DNA of 64,000 nt from CAVVEC01 sp963747105 (GCA_963747105.1 CAVVEC010000010.1:6390-70389); one strand, 5' to 3'. Positions 36,095 through 46,868 are shown, counted from the stretch's first letter. A program made the numbers and translations. The notes: generated by a model not told the origin, from the sequence alone.

Positions 36095-36273
36095 CCAAGC
36101 GGAGCAAAACTCCGCCCCGTTCGCGGAACGCTTGACTCCCAACCGATGTGAGGAATCCGCCGCTGAATCGTCGCTCTCCGCATTCAGCCACACTTGGTTG
36201 CAAATCCGCTCTCAATACGAGAACATACCTGTTTGCCTTTACATCCTCAAGCTCTCATAAGGAAGCGCCCACG

Positions 36274-37638
36274 ATGGCGACTCGGCAGAAGCACGCAAAA
36301 ACCGAAAGCAAGAAGCACAGCGGCAGCGAAATTCAGGCACGCCAAAGGCAAGCTGGGAGTCATGATCCCCGGCATGGGGGCGGTGGCGACCACGTTCGTG
36401 GCGGGCGTCGAGGCCATCCGCAAGGGGCTGGCGAAGCCCATCGGCTCGCTCACCCAGATGGGCACCATCCGCCTGGGCAAGCGCACCGACGCGCGCTCTC
36501 CCAAGGTCAAAGAGTTCGTTCCGCTGGCCGGGCTCGACGACCTGGTCTTCACCGGCTGGGACATCTTCGAAGACGACATGTACACCGCGGCCGCCAACGC
36601 CGGCGTGCTCGAACGCGACCTGCTCGACCAGATCAAGCCTTTCCTGCAGATCGATCAAGCCGCGCAAGGCGGTGTTCGACCACAACTACGTGAAGAAGCT
36701 CGACGGACCCAACGTCAAGAAGGGCAAGAACAAGATGGACCTGGCCGAGCAGGTGCGCGCCGACATCCGCGAGTTCAAGAAGACGTCCGGGCGCCGCGCG
36801 CCTCATCACGATCTGGTGCGGCTCGACCGAGACATTCCTCGAGCCCAGTGCCGGTGCACCAATCGCTGAAGGCGTTCGAGAAGGCTCTGACGCAGAACGA
36901 CGAGAACATTGCGCCCTCGATGATCTACGCCTACGCCTCGCTGAGCGAGGGCGTGCCCTTCGCCAACGGCGCGCCCAACCTGACCGTGGACATTCCGGTG
37001 ATGCACGAGCTGTCGCGCCAGAACCACGCTCCCATCTGCGGCAAGGATTTCAAGACCGGGCAGACGCTGATGAAGACCATCCTCGCGCCCGGATTCAAGG
37101 CGCGCATGCTCGGGCTGAGCGGCTGGTACTCCACCAACATTCTGGGCAACCGCGACGGCGAAGTGCTCGACGATCCCGGGTCGTTCAAGACCAAGGAAGA
37201 ATCGAAGCTGTCCGTGCTGGAGCACATTCTGCAGCCGGAGCTTTACCCCGATCTTTACGGCAATTTCACCACAAGGTTCGCATTAACTATTACCCGCCTC
37301 GCGGTGATAATAAAGAGGGTTGGGACAACATCGATATCTTCGGATGGCTCGGCTATCCGATGCAGATCAAGGTGGATTTTCTCTGCCGGGATTCGATCCT
37401 GGCCGCGCCCATCGTGCTCGATCTCGTGCTCTTCATGGATCTGGCGCAACGCAGCGCCGAGCTTCGCGGACTCGGCATCCAGGAATGGCTCAGCTTCTAC
37501 TTCAAGTCGCCCATGACCGCGCCCGGGCTCTATCCCGAGCACGATCTCTTCATCCAGTCGATGAAGCTGAAGAACACCCTGCGCCACCTGCGCGGCGAAG
37601 AGCTGATCACGCACCTGGGGTTGGAATACTACGACTGA
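36274..37638 (+). CDS. ino1: Myo-inositol-1-phosphate synthase, about four indels
   Basis: Converts glucose-6-phosphate to inositol-1-phosphate (NAD-dependent). Pieces: GKLGVMIPGMGAVATTFVAG (NAD-binding), GSLTQMGTIRLGKRTDARSP, GWDIFEDDMYTAA, then NHAPICGKDFKTGQTLMKT and GWYSTNILGNRDGEVLDDP, RINYYPPRGDNKEGWDNIDI, and PMQIKVDFLCRDSILAAPIV. These are the Ino1 hallmarks. Breaks: an extra A near 36329, a 4-bp GATC duplication at about 36653 (CAGATCGATCAAG), an extra base near 36792 and a missing C near 37272. ATG at 36274 has an AAGGAAG site. Joined length about 453 aa. Confidence 0.9.
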
Positions 37639-37650
37639 AACGAAACCTGA

Positions 37651-38917
37651 TCAAGGAATGAGCTTGAACACCGTTCCCCAGCCGTAAGCACCGCCCGGGG
37701 CGCCGGTGTAGCCGTAGAAATTTCCCGCTGTGTCGCGGTGGGAAAGGGCAGCGCCCACTCCGTCTGTGCCAGAGAAGCGGTGTAGCACTGTCAGTTTGCC
37801 ATTGGTATCCAGTTCGAACATGGTGCCGCAGCCTTGCGGGCAACTGGAATTGACCTCGCCTCCCTGCCCAGTTCCGCCGTAGAGGTTGCCAGGCCGCATC
37901 TCGAACTAGATTCTGGCCGGGAGCCGCCCCATCGCTGCCCCCAGTGAAGCTGTACAGCACGGTTTCCTTGCCGGCCTTATCCAGCTCAAACACTGTACCG
38001 CAGCCGATGCCGCATCCTCCGCTGCCGCCCCAATTCGTGGCACCGTACAGGTTGCCGTTTGCGTCGCGGATCAAAGTCGAATTCGGATTGCTCCCGTCTC
38101 CCCCGGTGTTTTTGAACCTGTACAGCACGGTCTCTTTCCATTTCCCCTTGGGACTCGGTGAAAGCTCGAAAACAGTGCCACAACCGAGGTTGGAAACGCA
38201 CCCATTCGTGCCGCCGTAGTAGGTGACGCCATAAAGGTTGCCCTTCGCATCCTGGACTAGATTTCCGACCACCGGGTTCCAACCATCGGGTTTTCCCTTG
38301 AAATTGTACAGCACAGTTTCCTTGCCGGTGCGGTCAAGCTTGAACACCGTACCACAGGTGACGTTATTGTTGCAGGTGTGAGAGCCCCCAGTCGAAGTTG
38401 TTCCGTAGAGATTCCCCGCGCGATCGCGCACCAATCCTGCGGTAGGCCACATCCCGTCGGGGGGCCCGGTGAAGCTGTATAACACTGACTCCTTTCCGGT
38501 CTTGCTCACCTCGAATACCGTTCCGTCACCGTAACCACCCTCCCAGGTCGTGCCATAGAGGTTCCCCGACGCATCGCGAATCACGCCGCTGCTGTCCGTG
38601 GCTCCGTCCCCGGTCTTACCAAAGCTGTGCAGCACGGTTAGCTTTCCGGCCTGAGTTAACTTCCACACCGTTCCGGTGGCCTTGCCGTCACTCCATCCGG
38701 CGCTGCCATAGAGGTTGCCTTTCGCATCCTCGCCGAAGGGCCCCGCGGGCAATGCCCCGTCCGTCCCGCCCGTGAACGAGTAAAGAGTTGTGAAAGTCTG
38801 CGCCTGTGCCGGTTGGGTTGCAGCGGCCGCTAGCGCCAGCACGGCCGCCACCAGCGCGCCCCCTGCCACCTCGCGCCATATCCCCGAAAACCGGCCGCGT
38901 TGTTGCGCTGAGATCAT
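37651..38917 (-). CDS. Secreted TIGR03803-type repeat protein, one frameshift
   Basis: Signal peptide ends ATQPAQAQ (about residue 40). About eight repeats (GKETVLYSFTG, NLYGTT, GTVFELD) with cysteine insertions (CNNNVTCG, CVSNLGCG, CGIGCG). An extra T near 37894 (GCGGCCTGGCAAC) shifts the frame; the true end (GTVFKLIP) is at 37651. The promoter 38945-38987 belongs to the shared GGCCGAAA type. Confidence 0.85.
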
Positions 38918-38944
38918 CGTTGTCCTCCGGGCAAAACGTGAAAC

Positions 38945-38987
38945 ATTCTAGTTCGCGGTGGGCGATTGTTCAACCGGATTTTCGGCC
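38945..38987 (-). promoter_or_regulatory. Promoter of the 37651-38917 gene with GGCCGAAAATCC box
   Basis: Minus strand: GGCCGAAAATCC (38976-38987), -35-like TTGAAC (38968-38973), 17 bp, -10-like TAGAAT (38945-38950). Same arrangement as at 10435-10477 and 51847-51891. Confidence 0.55.
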
Positions 38988-39014
38988 GGATCAAAGGGGC
39001 TGGAAGTGAACAAC

Positions 39015-40304
39015 TTACGCCAGATTCTTCTCCCGCTTGTACAAGTTGAACACCTCCAGGAACCGGTCAATTTCGCTCTTTTGCAGATAATACGGCGTAG
39101 ACAATCGCAGCTTCGACGGCTCTCCGCCCCGGATGCGGATCTTGTGTTTTGCCCACATCCACTTCTCCATATCCATGCGCTGCAGCGGCGGCACATTCAC
39201 CGTGGCGATGGCACAGCGCAGCCCTGCATCCGGCGATGTCCAGGATTCTGCGCCCCGTCTGACCATCTCATCCAGAATGTAGTCGCCCAACGCGCGATGC
39301 CGCTTCTCAATCCGTTCCATGCCGATGTCATTGGCCAGGTTAATCGCCGCCAGCAGCCCCCACAGCGCCGGCACATTCGACGACCCAATTCGCTGAAAGC
39401 GTTCCGCGCGGAGCTTTGAGTCCTCCCAGCCTTCCGTCGCAATCGTATTCCACACCTGGTCAATCACCTCGTCGCGCACATAGAGGAAGCCGCTTCCTTT
39501 GGGCGCCTGCAGCCACTTGTGCGGGCTCGAAGAATACATGTCGCACCCCAGATCGTGCACATTCAGCCGCATCATACCGGTGACGTGGGCTCCGTCCACC
39601 GCCGACAAAATATTCTTGGACCGGGCCAGTGCGCATAACTGCTTCGCCGGCAGGACCACGCCCGTCACGGTGGTGATGTGACTGAAGAACATGATGCGCG
39701 TCCGCTTGCTGATGGCGTCCTCAAACAGGTTCAGCACTTGGGCGGAATCCTTAACCGGTTTGGGCAGCGTAACTTTCTTGACCGTGATTCCGTAGCGCTT
39801 CGCCTTCAACTGCCAGGGTTGCTCGCCGCCGGGGTGTTCCTGATCGGTCATCAGAACTTCGTCCCCCGCCTTCATATCAATTCCATTGGCAATGTAACTG
39901 TTGCCCTCGGTGGCATTGCGCACCAGGGCAATTTCATCGCGAGTGCAGCCCACGAATTCGGCCAGCGGGTCGCGGAACTCGTTCCAGGCCGCATAGCCCC
40001 AGATCGGATAATCCTCCGGATCGGCCTGATCCATTTTTTCGGTCATGGTGTAGGCGTCAAAAATCGCGCGCAGCACCGGCGCTGGGCTGGACCCCACGGT
40101 TCCATTGTTCAAATAAATCTCATCTTCCGGAATCAGAAACTGCTTCCGCAGCTCAGCCCAATAATTGTCCGGATTGCTGTCATACAGAGCGGGATCGGGA
40201 AGGGCGGAAGGAGCTTTATCGAGCTGGGCGAATAAGGCACGGGGAAATGCCACGGCAGCGGCAAATCCGGTGGTCGCGCTGAGGAAACGGCGGCGGTCGA
40301 GCAA
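39015..40304 (-). CDS. Exported class V aminotransferase (isopenicillin-N epimerase-like, 429 aa)
   Basis: PLP-dependent fold type I, class V. Tat signal at the start (DRRRFLSATTGFAAAVAFPRALFA). Motifs: YLNNGTVGSSP, NATEGNSYIANGI (PLP phosphate), AVDGAHVTGMM (PLP ring Asp and His) and SPHKWLQAPKGSGFLYV with the Schiff-base Lys. Closest to isopenicillin-N epimerase/cysteine desulfurase-like proteins; the reaction is unknown. Export of a PLP enzyme by Tat is plausible because it folds with cofactor inside. Confidence 0.9.
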   Translation of the reverse strand: MLDRRRFLSATTGFAAAVAFPRALFAQLDKAPSALPDPALYDSNPDNYWAELRKQFLIPEDEIYLNNGTVGSSPAPVLRAIFDAYTMTEKMDQADPEDYPIWGYAAWNEFRDPLAEFVGCTRDEIALVRNATEGNSYIANGIDMKAGDEVLMTDQEHPGGEQPWQLKAKRYGITVKKVTLPKPVKDSAQVLNLFEDAISKRTRIMFFSHITTVTGVVLPAKQLCALARSKNILSAVDGAHVTGMMRLNVHDLGCDMYSSSPHKWLQAPKGSGFLYVRDEVIDQVWNTIATEGWEDSKLRAERFQRIGSSNVPALWGLLAAINLANDIGMERIEKRHRALGDYILDEMVRRGAESWTSPDAGLRCAIATVNVPPLQRMDMEKWMWAKHKIRIRGGEPSKLRLSTPYYLQKSEIDRFLEVFNLYKREKNLA

Positions 40305-40545
40305 CCAGCACCTCCTGAGAAGTCGGAACGCGCTATGTTACGACCCACGCGCCAGCATGGCAAGACCACCACGAATCATTTGCTGCCGCAGGGAGCCGGT
40401 CTCGCTGGACACCAACCATCGATTCGGCATCAATGCGCATCCATGATTCTTCGTCAAATTGTTAAAATAAAACCTGCCGAACGCTCGGATGACCGCTCCG
40501 CTTGCGAGCTCTCATAGCCGAGGTCATCTGAGTTGAGGTCATGGA

Positions 40546-40815
40546 ATGTGTCGGAATATCAAAACTCTTTTCAACTTCGATCCGCCAGTAACTGAGGAAG
40601 AGATTCGCGCGGCCTCGCTGCAGTTCGTGAGAAAGATCACTGGCTTTAACAAGCCGTCGAAGGCCAACGAGAGCGCGTTTCTGGCGGCAATCGATGAAGT
40701 GGCCGGCATCTCGACCCGTCTTATTCGTTCTCTCGAAACCAACGCGCCGCCGAAAAACCGTGAGGAAGAGGCCGCAAAGGCCAGAGCTCGCGCCGCCGAG
40801 AGATTCGGCGCTTGA
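40546..40815 (+). CDS. DUF2277 family protein (89 aa)
   Basis: Starts MCRNIKTLFNFDPPVTEEEI, then ASLQFVRKITGFNKPSKANE, the family signature (Cys at residue 2, RNIK.L.NF.PP.T). Function unknown. Length is typical. An A-type hairpin repeat follows 17 bp after the stop. Confidence 0.92.
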   Translation: MCRNIKTLFNFDPPVTEEEIRAASLQFVRKITGFNKPSKANESAFLAAIDEVAGISTRLIRSLETNAPPKNREEEAAKARARAAERFGA

Positions 40816-40831
40816 ACCGCCCAGAAGCTGG

Positions 40832-40884
40832 CGGGTGCCCCAAATCCTGACGTCGTGCTTTTTCGACGTTAGGGTGGGGAAGTT
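40832..40884 (+). repeat. A-type hairpin repeat, copy A1
   Basis: GGGTGCCCC ... CCTGACGTCG-TGCTTTTT-CGACGTTAGG ... GGGGAAG. Inner stem of about 10 bp including one G-T pair, flanked by CCCC/GGGG. A second hairpin follows at 40913. Confidence 0.7.
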
Positions 40885-40912
40885 GCCGCTCCGCCAACTC
40901 GATGCGGCCGCA

Positions 40913-40950
40913 TGAAAAATCCCCGCCCAAGCGGGAGCTTGGACGGGGCC
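40913..40950 (-). terminator. Hairpin with T-tract behind the 40996-41772 gene
   Basis: On the minus strand CCCCGTCCAAGC-TCCC-GCTTGGGCGGGG followed by ATTTTT: a rho-independent terminator layout 46 bp downstream of the minus-strand stop. Its sequence equals the second hairpin of the long A-type copies at 47.1 and 47.7 kb. Confidence 0.7.
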
Positions 40951-40995
40951 TGACAGAGTTTGCCTATCCTGATCCAACGGCTACAGTCTACCGCG

Positions 40996-41772
40996 TCACG
41001 CGGCGGCGGCGTTCTGCATCTGTCCCACCTGTTTCAGGTCCTGCTCCAGCGTTGTTAGGTCAAATCCTGGCGGCGCCTTCTTGAGCTTCTTATTGATCCA
41101 GTCTCCGCTCAAAACCGCGAACGACTCGTCCGCGTACGCGTCGTAGAACTGCCAGCTCATCGATTTCAAAGCCCCCCACGTCACCACGTACAAGAACCGC
41201 TGGTCGTAAGCCACCGCGGGGACGCAGTGTCCGTTGTTTTGATTCGGGCTGGCATTCCCTACCGGGCCGCCCGGCGGCACCAGCCACGGAGTCTTCAGGA
41301 AATCCGTGCCGGGTTGGACCGCGAAGTCCGGCAGAGCCAGGCCGATATAGCAGTTCCCGAACAGGTTGACCGCGTCCTGGACCTGCACGTCATTCTGCGG
41401 CTCTAAATGCGCGTAGGCAAGAATCTTGTCTCCGCCAATCCCGGTCTTGCGCCAGTAGTTGAGCACGTCCAGCATGTTCGCTCCGGCGTCAGGATTTCCT
41501 TTCGCAAAGTGGTTGTAGGCTTGAAGGATTTGATTGTCCGGCAAAATGATCTCCTTGCCGGTGTTCGCGGTCCATTCTTCAATCATGTGGCCGCGGCCTG
41601 CGCAGGTGCAGTCTCCATATTGATCATTTCCCATCATTGGCCAGGCGGTGACGGGCTTGGTGTAGTCCACTGCAGGTGGAGGCGGAGCCAGTTGCGACGT
41701 AAGGTAAGCGCCAAATTGCAGGGTACGGCTGTCAATCTTCGGACGTTGTTTTCCCAGCTTGAACACGGGCAT
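40996..41772 (-). CDS. Papain-like cysteine peptidase fold protein (258 aa)
   Basis: The ATG at 41772 is preceded by a perfect AGGAGG. GNDQYGDCTCAGRGHMIEEW (about residues 48-67) has the place and look of a catalytic Cys helix; GHCVPAVAYDQRFLYVVTWG (about 180-199) supplies the His. The spacing fits C1/C39-like peptidases. No signal peptide, so probably cytoplasmic. Peptidase activity is not certain. Confidence 0.7.
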   Translation of the reverse strand: MPVFKLGKQRPKIDSRTLQFGAYLTSQLAPPPPAVDYTKPVTAWPMMGNDQYGDCTCAGRGHMIEEWTANTGKEIILPDNQILQAYNHFAKGNPDAGANMLDVLNYWRKTGIGGDKILAYAHLEPQNDVQVQDAVNLFGNCYIGLALPDFAVQPGTDFLKTPWLVPPGGPVGNASPNQNNGHCVPAVAYDQRFLYVVTWGALKSMSWQFYDAYADESFAVLSGDWINKKLKKAPPGFDLTTLEQDLKQVGQMQNAAAA

Positions 41773-41862
41773 CGGTGAACCTCCTAAAGAAATTTTCAAA
41801 TCCCCTGGGTAGGATTGTGAGTCTAGACCCGGCGCCCAGATCTGAATCAGAAGGCCGGTTTT

Positions 41863-41881
41863 TGTTCGGAATTCGTAACAA
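41863..41881 (-). promoter_or_regulatory. 19-mer TTGTTACGAATTCCGAACA, copy 2
   Basis: Exact inverse-orientation copy of 8441-8459; it reads toward the peptidase-like gene, about 90 bp upstream of its ATG. The intergenic stretch 41773-42097 otherwise holds no gene. Confidence 0.5.
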
Positions 41882-42097
41882 GCAAGAAAGCGGGCGCTCG
41901 TCCTGACGTTACGCTTTTTGCGCCGTCGGGTAGGGAAGCGATAGCCATGGATTTTTCTGCGTCTCCCACTGGCCGGTCCCGAGCATAAAAACTCCTGATT
42001 GCCGCCATAAATACTTTCAATTTCCCCCCGCCCGCCGGAAAGGGTAAGGTATGGCGATCTGCTCTGTGCCAGTGAGGCGGGCAGTTCGGGGGTGGGG

Positions 42098-42463
42098 ATG
42101 AAACAACCGATTTGTTTGTCTTTTGTGCTCATGTTGCTGCTGTCGGCCGCCGCGCTCGCTCAGGACACGGCGAAGCCCGCCGGGAAACGCCAGGATCCGG
42201 CTGCCGCCCACAGCTTCTCGAAAAAGGCGCTCAACTTCACCGGCACGGTGAGCGACGATGGCAAGTTTTTCCTGGCCGATCCTGACGCCGAGGTCTGGAC
42301 GGTCGCCAACCCGGAACTGGTGAAATCCCAGCAAGGGCAACGGGTAACGCTGCAAGTCCAGACCAACGCCGAAACCAGCGAAATTCGCGTGCTGTGCGTC
42401 AAGCCTCGCGAGGGGCAACTCAGTTCGATGGCCCGATCCGGTGACGTCGCCTTCCGCCGCTGA
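42098..42463 (+). CDS. Small secreted OB-like protein (121 aa)
   Basis: Signal peptide (ICLSFVLMLLLSAAALAQ). The mature part KKALNFTGTVSDDGKFFLAD ... WTVANPELVKSQQGQRVTLQ VQTN is beta-rich and resembles DUF5818-type periplasmic proteins frequent in Acidobacteria; the assignment is tentative. The ATG at 42098 lies behind a GGGGGTGGGG purine run. Confidence 0.65.
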   Translation: MKQPICLSFVLMLLLSAAALAQDTAKPAGKRQDPAAAHSFSKKALNFTGTVSDDGKFFLADPDAEVWTVANPELVKSQQGQRVTLQVQTNAETSEIRVLCVKPREGQLSSMARSGDVAFRR

Positions 42464-42487
42464 ACCACCAGGTTGTCTTCCCGAGCG

Positions 42488-42533
42488 CGGGTGCCCCTCG
42501 CGCGCTCTTTGCGACGTTAGGGTGGGGAAGTTG
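42488..42533 (+). repeat. A-type hairpin repeat, copy A2 (one arm decayed)
   Basis: GGGTGCCCC then CGCGCTCTTTGCGACGTTAG and GGTGGGGAAG. The outer CCCC/GGGG pair and the loop remain, the left inner arm is lost. It lies just after the 42098-42463 gene. Confidence 0.6.
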
Positions 42534-42558
42534 ACCCTATGCTACGCTTGAAGACCAC

Positions 42559-42720
42559 ATGAGCAATCGGACTGGCGCAGCCAAAGTCGGCATGGGGTTC
42601 GGATCGGCGCTTGCAATGATTCTTTCCTTCCAGTTGAATCATTCCATCTTGTGGGCCATCGTGCACGGTATCTGCTCGTGGTTTTACGTCGGATATCGCG
42701 CCTGGAAGCATAACTACTAG
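42559..42720 (+). CDS. Small membrane protein (53 aa)
   Basis: MSNRTGAAKVGMGFGSALAM, then ILSFQLNHSILWAIVHGICS and WFYVGYRAWKHNY. Two short hydrophobic segments with the pattern SFQLNHSILWAIVHG-x2-SW-x-YV, seen in a widespread family of tiny inner-membrane proteins of unknown function. It begins 26 bp after an A-type repeat. Confidence 0.75.
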   Translation: MSNRTGAAKVGMGFGSALAMILSFQLNHSILWAIVHGICSWFYVGYRAWKHNY

Positions 42721-42794
42721 CGCTGCGCCATCCCACGTTTCGACACACCCGCCGAACGCGGCGCACGCAGCGATCGAGCGCTTCCCGTCCGGCC

Positions 42795-42858
42795 TGTCAT
42801 CTTGGGTGGAGCTGAGAGGATTCGCTTCGCGAATCATCTCCCGGAGTCGAAAGATCCC
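42795..42858 (+). repeat. Interspersed repeat family B copy
   Basis: CTGTCATCTTGGGTGGAGC, GGATTCGCTTCGCGAATCAT, GGAGTCGAAAGATCCCTACC. Contains a perfect inner dyad GATTCG-CTT-CGCGAATC-like core. Same start and end words as 25922-25993. Confidence 0.6.
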
Positions 42859-42892
42859 TACCCACCTCTGTGCCGGTGGCCGGACGGAAGCG

Positions 42893-42943
42893 CGGGTGCC
42901 CCATCTAACCGAGCGTTGTTTGCGAGGTTAGGTGGGGAAGTTA
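42893..42943 (+). repeat. A-type hairpin repeat, copy A3
   Basis: GGGTGCCCCAT-CTAACC-GAGCGTTGTTTGCGA-GGTTAG-GTGGGGAAG. Inner stem CTAACC/GGTTAG differs from A6 (CCTAACG/CGTTAGG) yet still pairs. Confidence 0.7.
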
Positions 42944-42950
42944 ACATTTC

Positions 42951-42978
42951 TTGTGTGGCGCGGACACTCTTGTCCGCG
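42951..42978 (+). repeat. Interspersed repeat family C, copy 2
   Basis: GTGTGGCGCGGACACTCTT then GTCCGCGAA. Same word as at 26914 and 47725. Confidence 0.6.
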
Positions 42979-43134
42979 AACCTTCGCACCACCGCAACTC
43001 ACGTAGGAGCGGACGCCCTCATCCGCCCAGGCCGAGCGCAACTCGGCAACGATGTGAGCGCGAGCGTCGTGTGTATTGGGAAGGGCACGGGGTTTTGAGT
43101 ACCCCCGCATGGGCGGCACAAGACCCGGCGCCCG

Positions 43135-43177
43135 TTCCCACTTCTCGCGCAAAGAACGCGCGAGAAATGGGGCACCC
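43135..43177 (-). repeat. A-type hairpin repeat, copy A10
   Basis: TTCCCAC, then TTCTCGCGC-AAAGAAC-GCGCGAGAA, then ATGGGGCACCC. A perfect 9-bp inner stem with a sequence unlike other copies, and the conserved loop GTTCTTT on the minus strand. Confidence 0.7.
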
Positions 43178-43191
43178 GGCCGATGGCGCCC

Positions 43192-43665
43192 TCACCCGAC
43201 GCGCCAGATAATGTCCATCCTCACTGGTACACCTAGCTTGCTCTTGTCACACTTCGACTCAACGAACCCTGCGACAACTGTCATCAGTTGTCCGACGACG
43301 TCGCGAGTCCACTTCAGGTCAGGCCGGTTCCGGGATTTCAACGTGAAGTAGCGGAACGCCATGTCCGCGTTTCCCACCTCGAGGAGGGCCACAACGTTCT
43401 GCAATTCCAGATCGTCGTGCCCGATTTTGAGTCCCAACTCCCGCGCCTCGCCGTACAGTGTGCTAATCCCGTGCCTCTGTCTGGCCTTTCTGCCGTGCGC
43501 TCGCAAGTAGGATTTAAGGAGCAACTCCACAGAGTGGAAGTAGAGGAAGTAAATAACGCCAGTTAGGTGCGGCTTGCTCGCGAATACGATCTCCGCCGCC
43601 TCATAGTATTGACGCGCGTAGTTCAGTAATGCCATCGCGCCTGTGCTGCCAGCGATGTTTGCCAT
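43192..43665 (-). CDS. HEPN-like protein (157 aa)
   Basis: All-helical, with FLYFHSVELLLKSYLRAHGR (about residues 42-61), typical of HEPN domains, and R-x5-H in RKARQRH, a candidate for the HEPN RNase motif. The HEPN fold is used in toxins and nucleic-acid-binding modules. It lies 145 bp downstream of a nucleotidyltransferase gene in the same direction with an A-type repeat between them. HEPN-MNT partnership is possible but not shown. Confidence 0.6.
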   Translation of the reverse strand: MANIAGSTGAMALLNYARQYYEAAEIVFASKPHLTGVIYFLYFHSVELLLKSYLRAHGRKARQRHGISTLYGEARELGLKIGHDDLELQNVVALLEVGNADMAFRYFTLKSRNRPDLKWTRDVVGQLMTVVAGFVESKCDKSKLGVPVRMDIIWRVG

Positions 43666-43688
43666 CTTACCGTTCCGTTTATTTCATG

Positions 43689-43740
43689 CCGGGCGCCCCA
43701 TCTAGCCGAGCATTGTCTGGCGAGGTAGGGCGGCGAAGCT
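43689..43740 (+). repeat. A-type hairpin repeat, copy A4 (diverged)
   Basis: GGGCGCCCCATCTAGCC-GAGCATTGTCTGGCGA-GGTAGGGCGGCGAAG. Outer GCCCC/GGGCGGC and a short inner stem; loop diverged. Confidence 0.5.
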
Positions 43741-43809
43741 CTTGTCGAGACCAAACTCACCAGCAATTGTCATCCGAGTGCGATCTATCTGTGTCGCCAC
43801 ACGCTGTCA

Positions 43810-44533
43810 TTAAGCCGGGGGCACTATCGTGTTCCCCAGCTGAGCGCGGATCTCAGCGGCGACTTCCTCAGCGCTGCCGAAGACGACCTTGTAGTGAAGG
43901 TGATCGGGACCTGTGGTCGCCATCCGGAGGAACGAGTCCCAATCCTGGATCTTAATGGTCCTCTTCCGTGCCTTCAGGATTTGAAAAAGCTCGGTGTTAG
44001 CCCAATAGATCCGATCGATGAACGTACCAAAATGACGGCCTGACCGGTTCTGCATAGGCGAGCGCCGTCTCTGCGTGGTCGGTGTCGGGGACGTCGCGGT
44101 CACGGCACTTCACCGCAACATCCAAGTCTCCTAGCTTTTCGTTCGTACCCAGAAAACTTCCGAAGACAACGACGGCGTTAATCGTCAGGATTTTGTCCGC
44201 ATCCGAATTGTACCTGCCAGCTCTCTCCACTAACCCCGCAAGTGCTGCCTCAGCTGTTTTACGGCTCACCTTGCCGGCGGCTGAAGCTCGCACTAATTCC
44301 TTTCCTTTGTCAGTGAGTCTATACGCGCTGTTCCCTAGTGGTTTGAGATAGCCTTGAGCGACAAGCTCAGATGCTAGGGCCGTCGCAGACTGCTCATCCA
44401 AGGTAAGCTGGTCCTGCAGCCACGTCAGTTCGAACGACTCCTGGTGGCAGCTCACGACGTGCTGGAAGAAACTACGAACCCGCTTGATAGGAATACCCGA
44501 GATAGTGTCCGAAGTTCTGATCTGCAGCGTCAT
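43810..44533 (-). CDS. Winged-helix plus nucleotidyltransferase protein, one frameshift
   Basis: N-terminal winged helix (about residues 15-85; LVAQGYLKPLGNSAYRLTDKG), then a minimal nucleotidyltransferase: VVVFGSFLGTNEKLGDLDVAV, the GSF-x(n)-DLDVAV pattern with two catalytic Asp. An extra C near 44042 (GAACCGGTC for GAACGGTC) shifts the frame; the rest (RSGRHFGTFIDRIYWANTEL ... GNTIVPPA) ends at 43810. Such proteins modify other proteins or RNA, some as antitoxins. The ATG at 44533 begins the winged helix. Confidence 0.72.
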
Positions 44534-44651
44534 TGGTGCTTGCCGTTAGGCGATCATACCTCAGGGATCACCAATCGGGTTCTCTGTTTTGGCAAAGAAC
44601 AAACTCACCCTTGCGTGATCCCACACCGCGATGCCCGCGCTTACACGCAAA

Positions 44652-44694
44652 AATCCCCACCCTAGCACAAAGGACGCGCTAGGATGGGGCACCC
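44652..44694 (-). terminator. groEL terminator derived from an A-type repeat (copy A5)
   Basis: Minus strand: GGGTGCCCCAT, CCTAGC-GCGTCCTTTGTG-CTAGG, GTGGGGATTTTTGC. The hairpin is followed by T5, 46 bp after the groEL stop. Inner stem CCTAGC/GCTAGG is another covariant of the family. Confidence 0.72.
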
Positions 44695-44739
44695 TGTTGT
44701 TTCTTGCTGACTCCTGACTACCGACTCCTGACTACTTTC

Positions 44740-46404
<1,665 letters not shown>

Positions 46405-46436
46405 AGATCTTTTCTCCTAATGAAATTTATAAGTTC

Positions 46437-46470
46437 TTGTCATCCTGAGCGGCCCCGTTGCGTCGCGAAG
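46437..46470 (+). repeat. Interspersed repeat family B copy in the groES-groEL spacer
   Basis: TTGTCATCCTGAGCGGCCC, GTTGCGTCGCGAAGGATCT. It sits between the two chaperonin genes, so it is part of their transcript. Confidence 0.6.
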
Positions 46471-46539
46471 GATCTGTGGTGAGTGATCGCGCCGTCAGCC
46501 GCGAAGTCGGGTGACAACTTTGCGCTGACGCGAACAGCG

Positions 46540-46868
46540 ATTATCTGCGCGATCCAGCCGTTTCTTTCTTGGCGGCGCCGCTGAGATGATTCCGAGCACT
46601 TCTTCTTCGCGCATGATGATGAAATCCTCGCCATCCAGCTTGATCTCGGTGCCGGAATACTTGCCGAACAGGATGCGGTCGCCGTCCTTGACATCGAGCG
46701 GGCGAACCTTGCCGTCTTCGTTGACTTTGCCTTTGCCGACGGAGATGACTTCGCCCTCCTGTGGCTTGTCTTTGGCGCCGTCGGGAATAATGATTCCGCC
46801 ACGGGTGGTTTCAGCTTCTTCCACCGGCGGACCAGAATGCGGTCATGCAGTGGGGTGAACTTTGCCAT
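46540..46868 (-). CDS. groES: Co-chaperonin GroES, two indels
   Basis: FTPLHDRILVRR, TTRGGIIIPDGAKDKPQEGE, VISVGKGKVNEDG, ILFGKYSGTEIKLDGED and FIIMREEEVLGIIS are the GroES hallmarks (mobile loop included). A base is missing near 46823 (CGCCGGTGG) and an indel near 46572 separates the natural end (GIISA-AAKKETAGSRR, stop at 46540). It is first in the operon. Confidence 0.92.

Larger units (their letters stand above)
42721..43191. other. Intergenic repeat cluster
   Basis: No gene recognised. It contains in order a B copy (42795-42858), an A copy (42893-42943), a C copy (42951-42978), a truncated GGGAAGGGCACGG element (43078) and another A copy (43135-43177). Confidence 0.7.
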
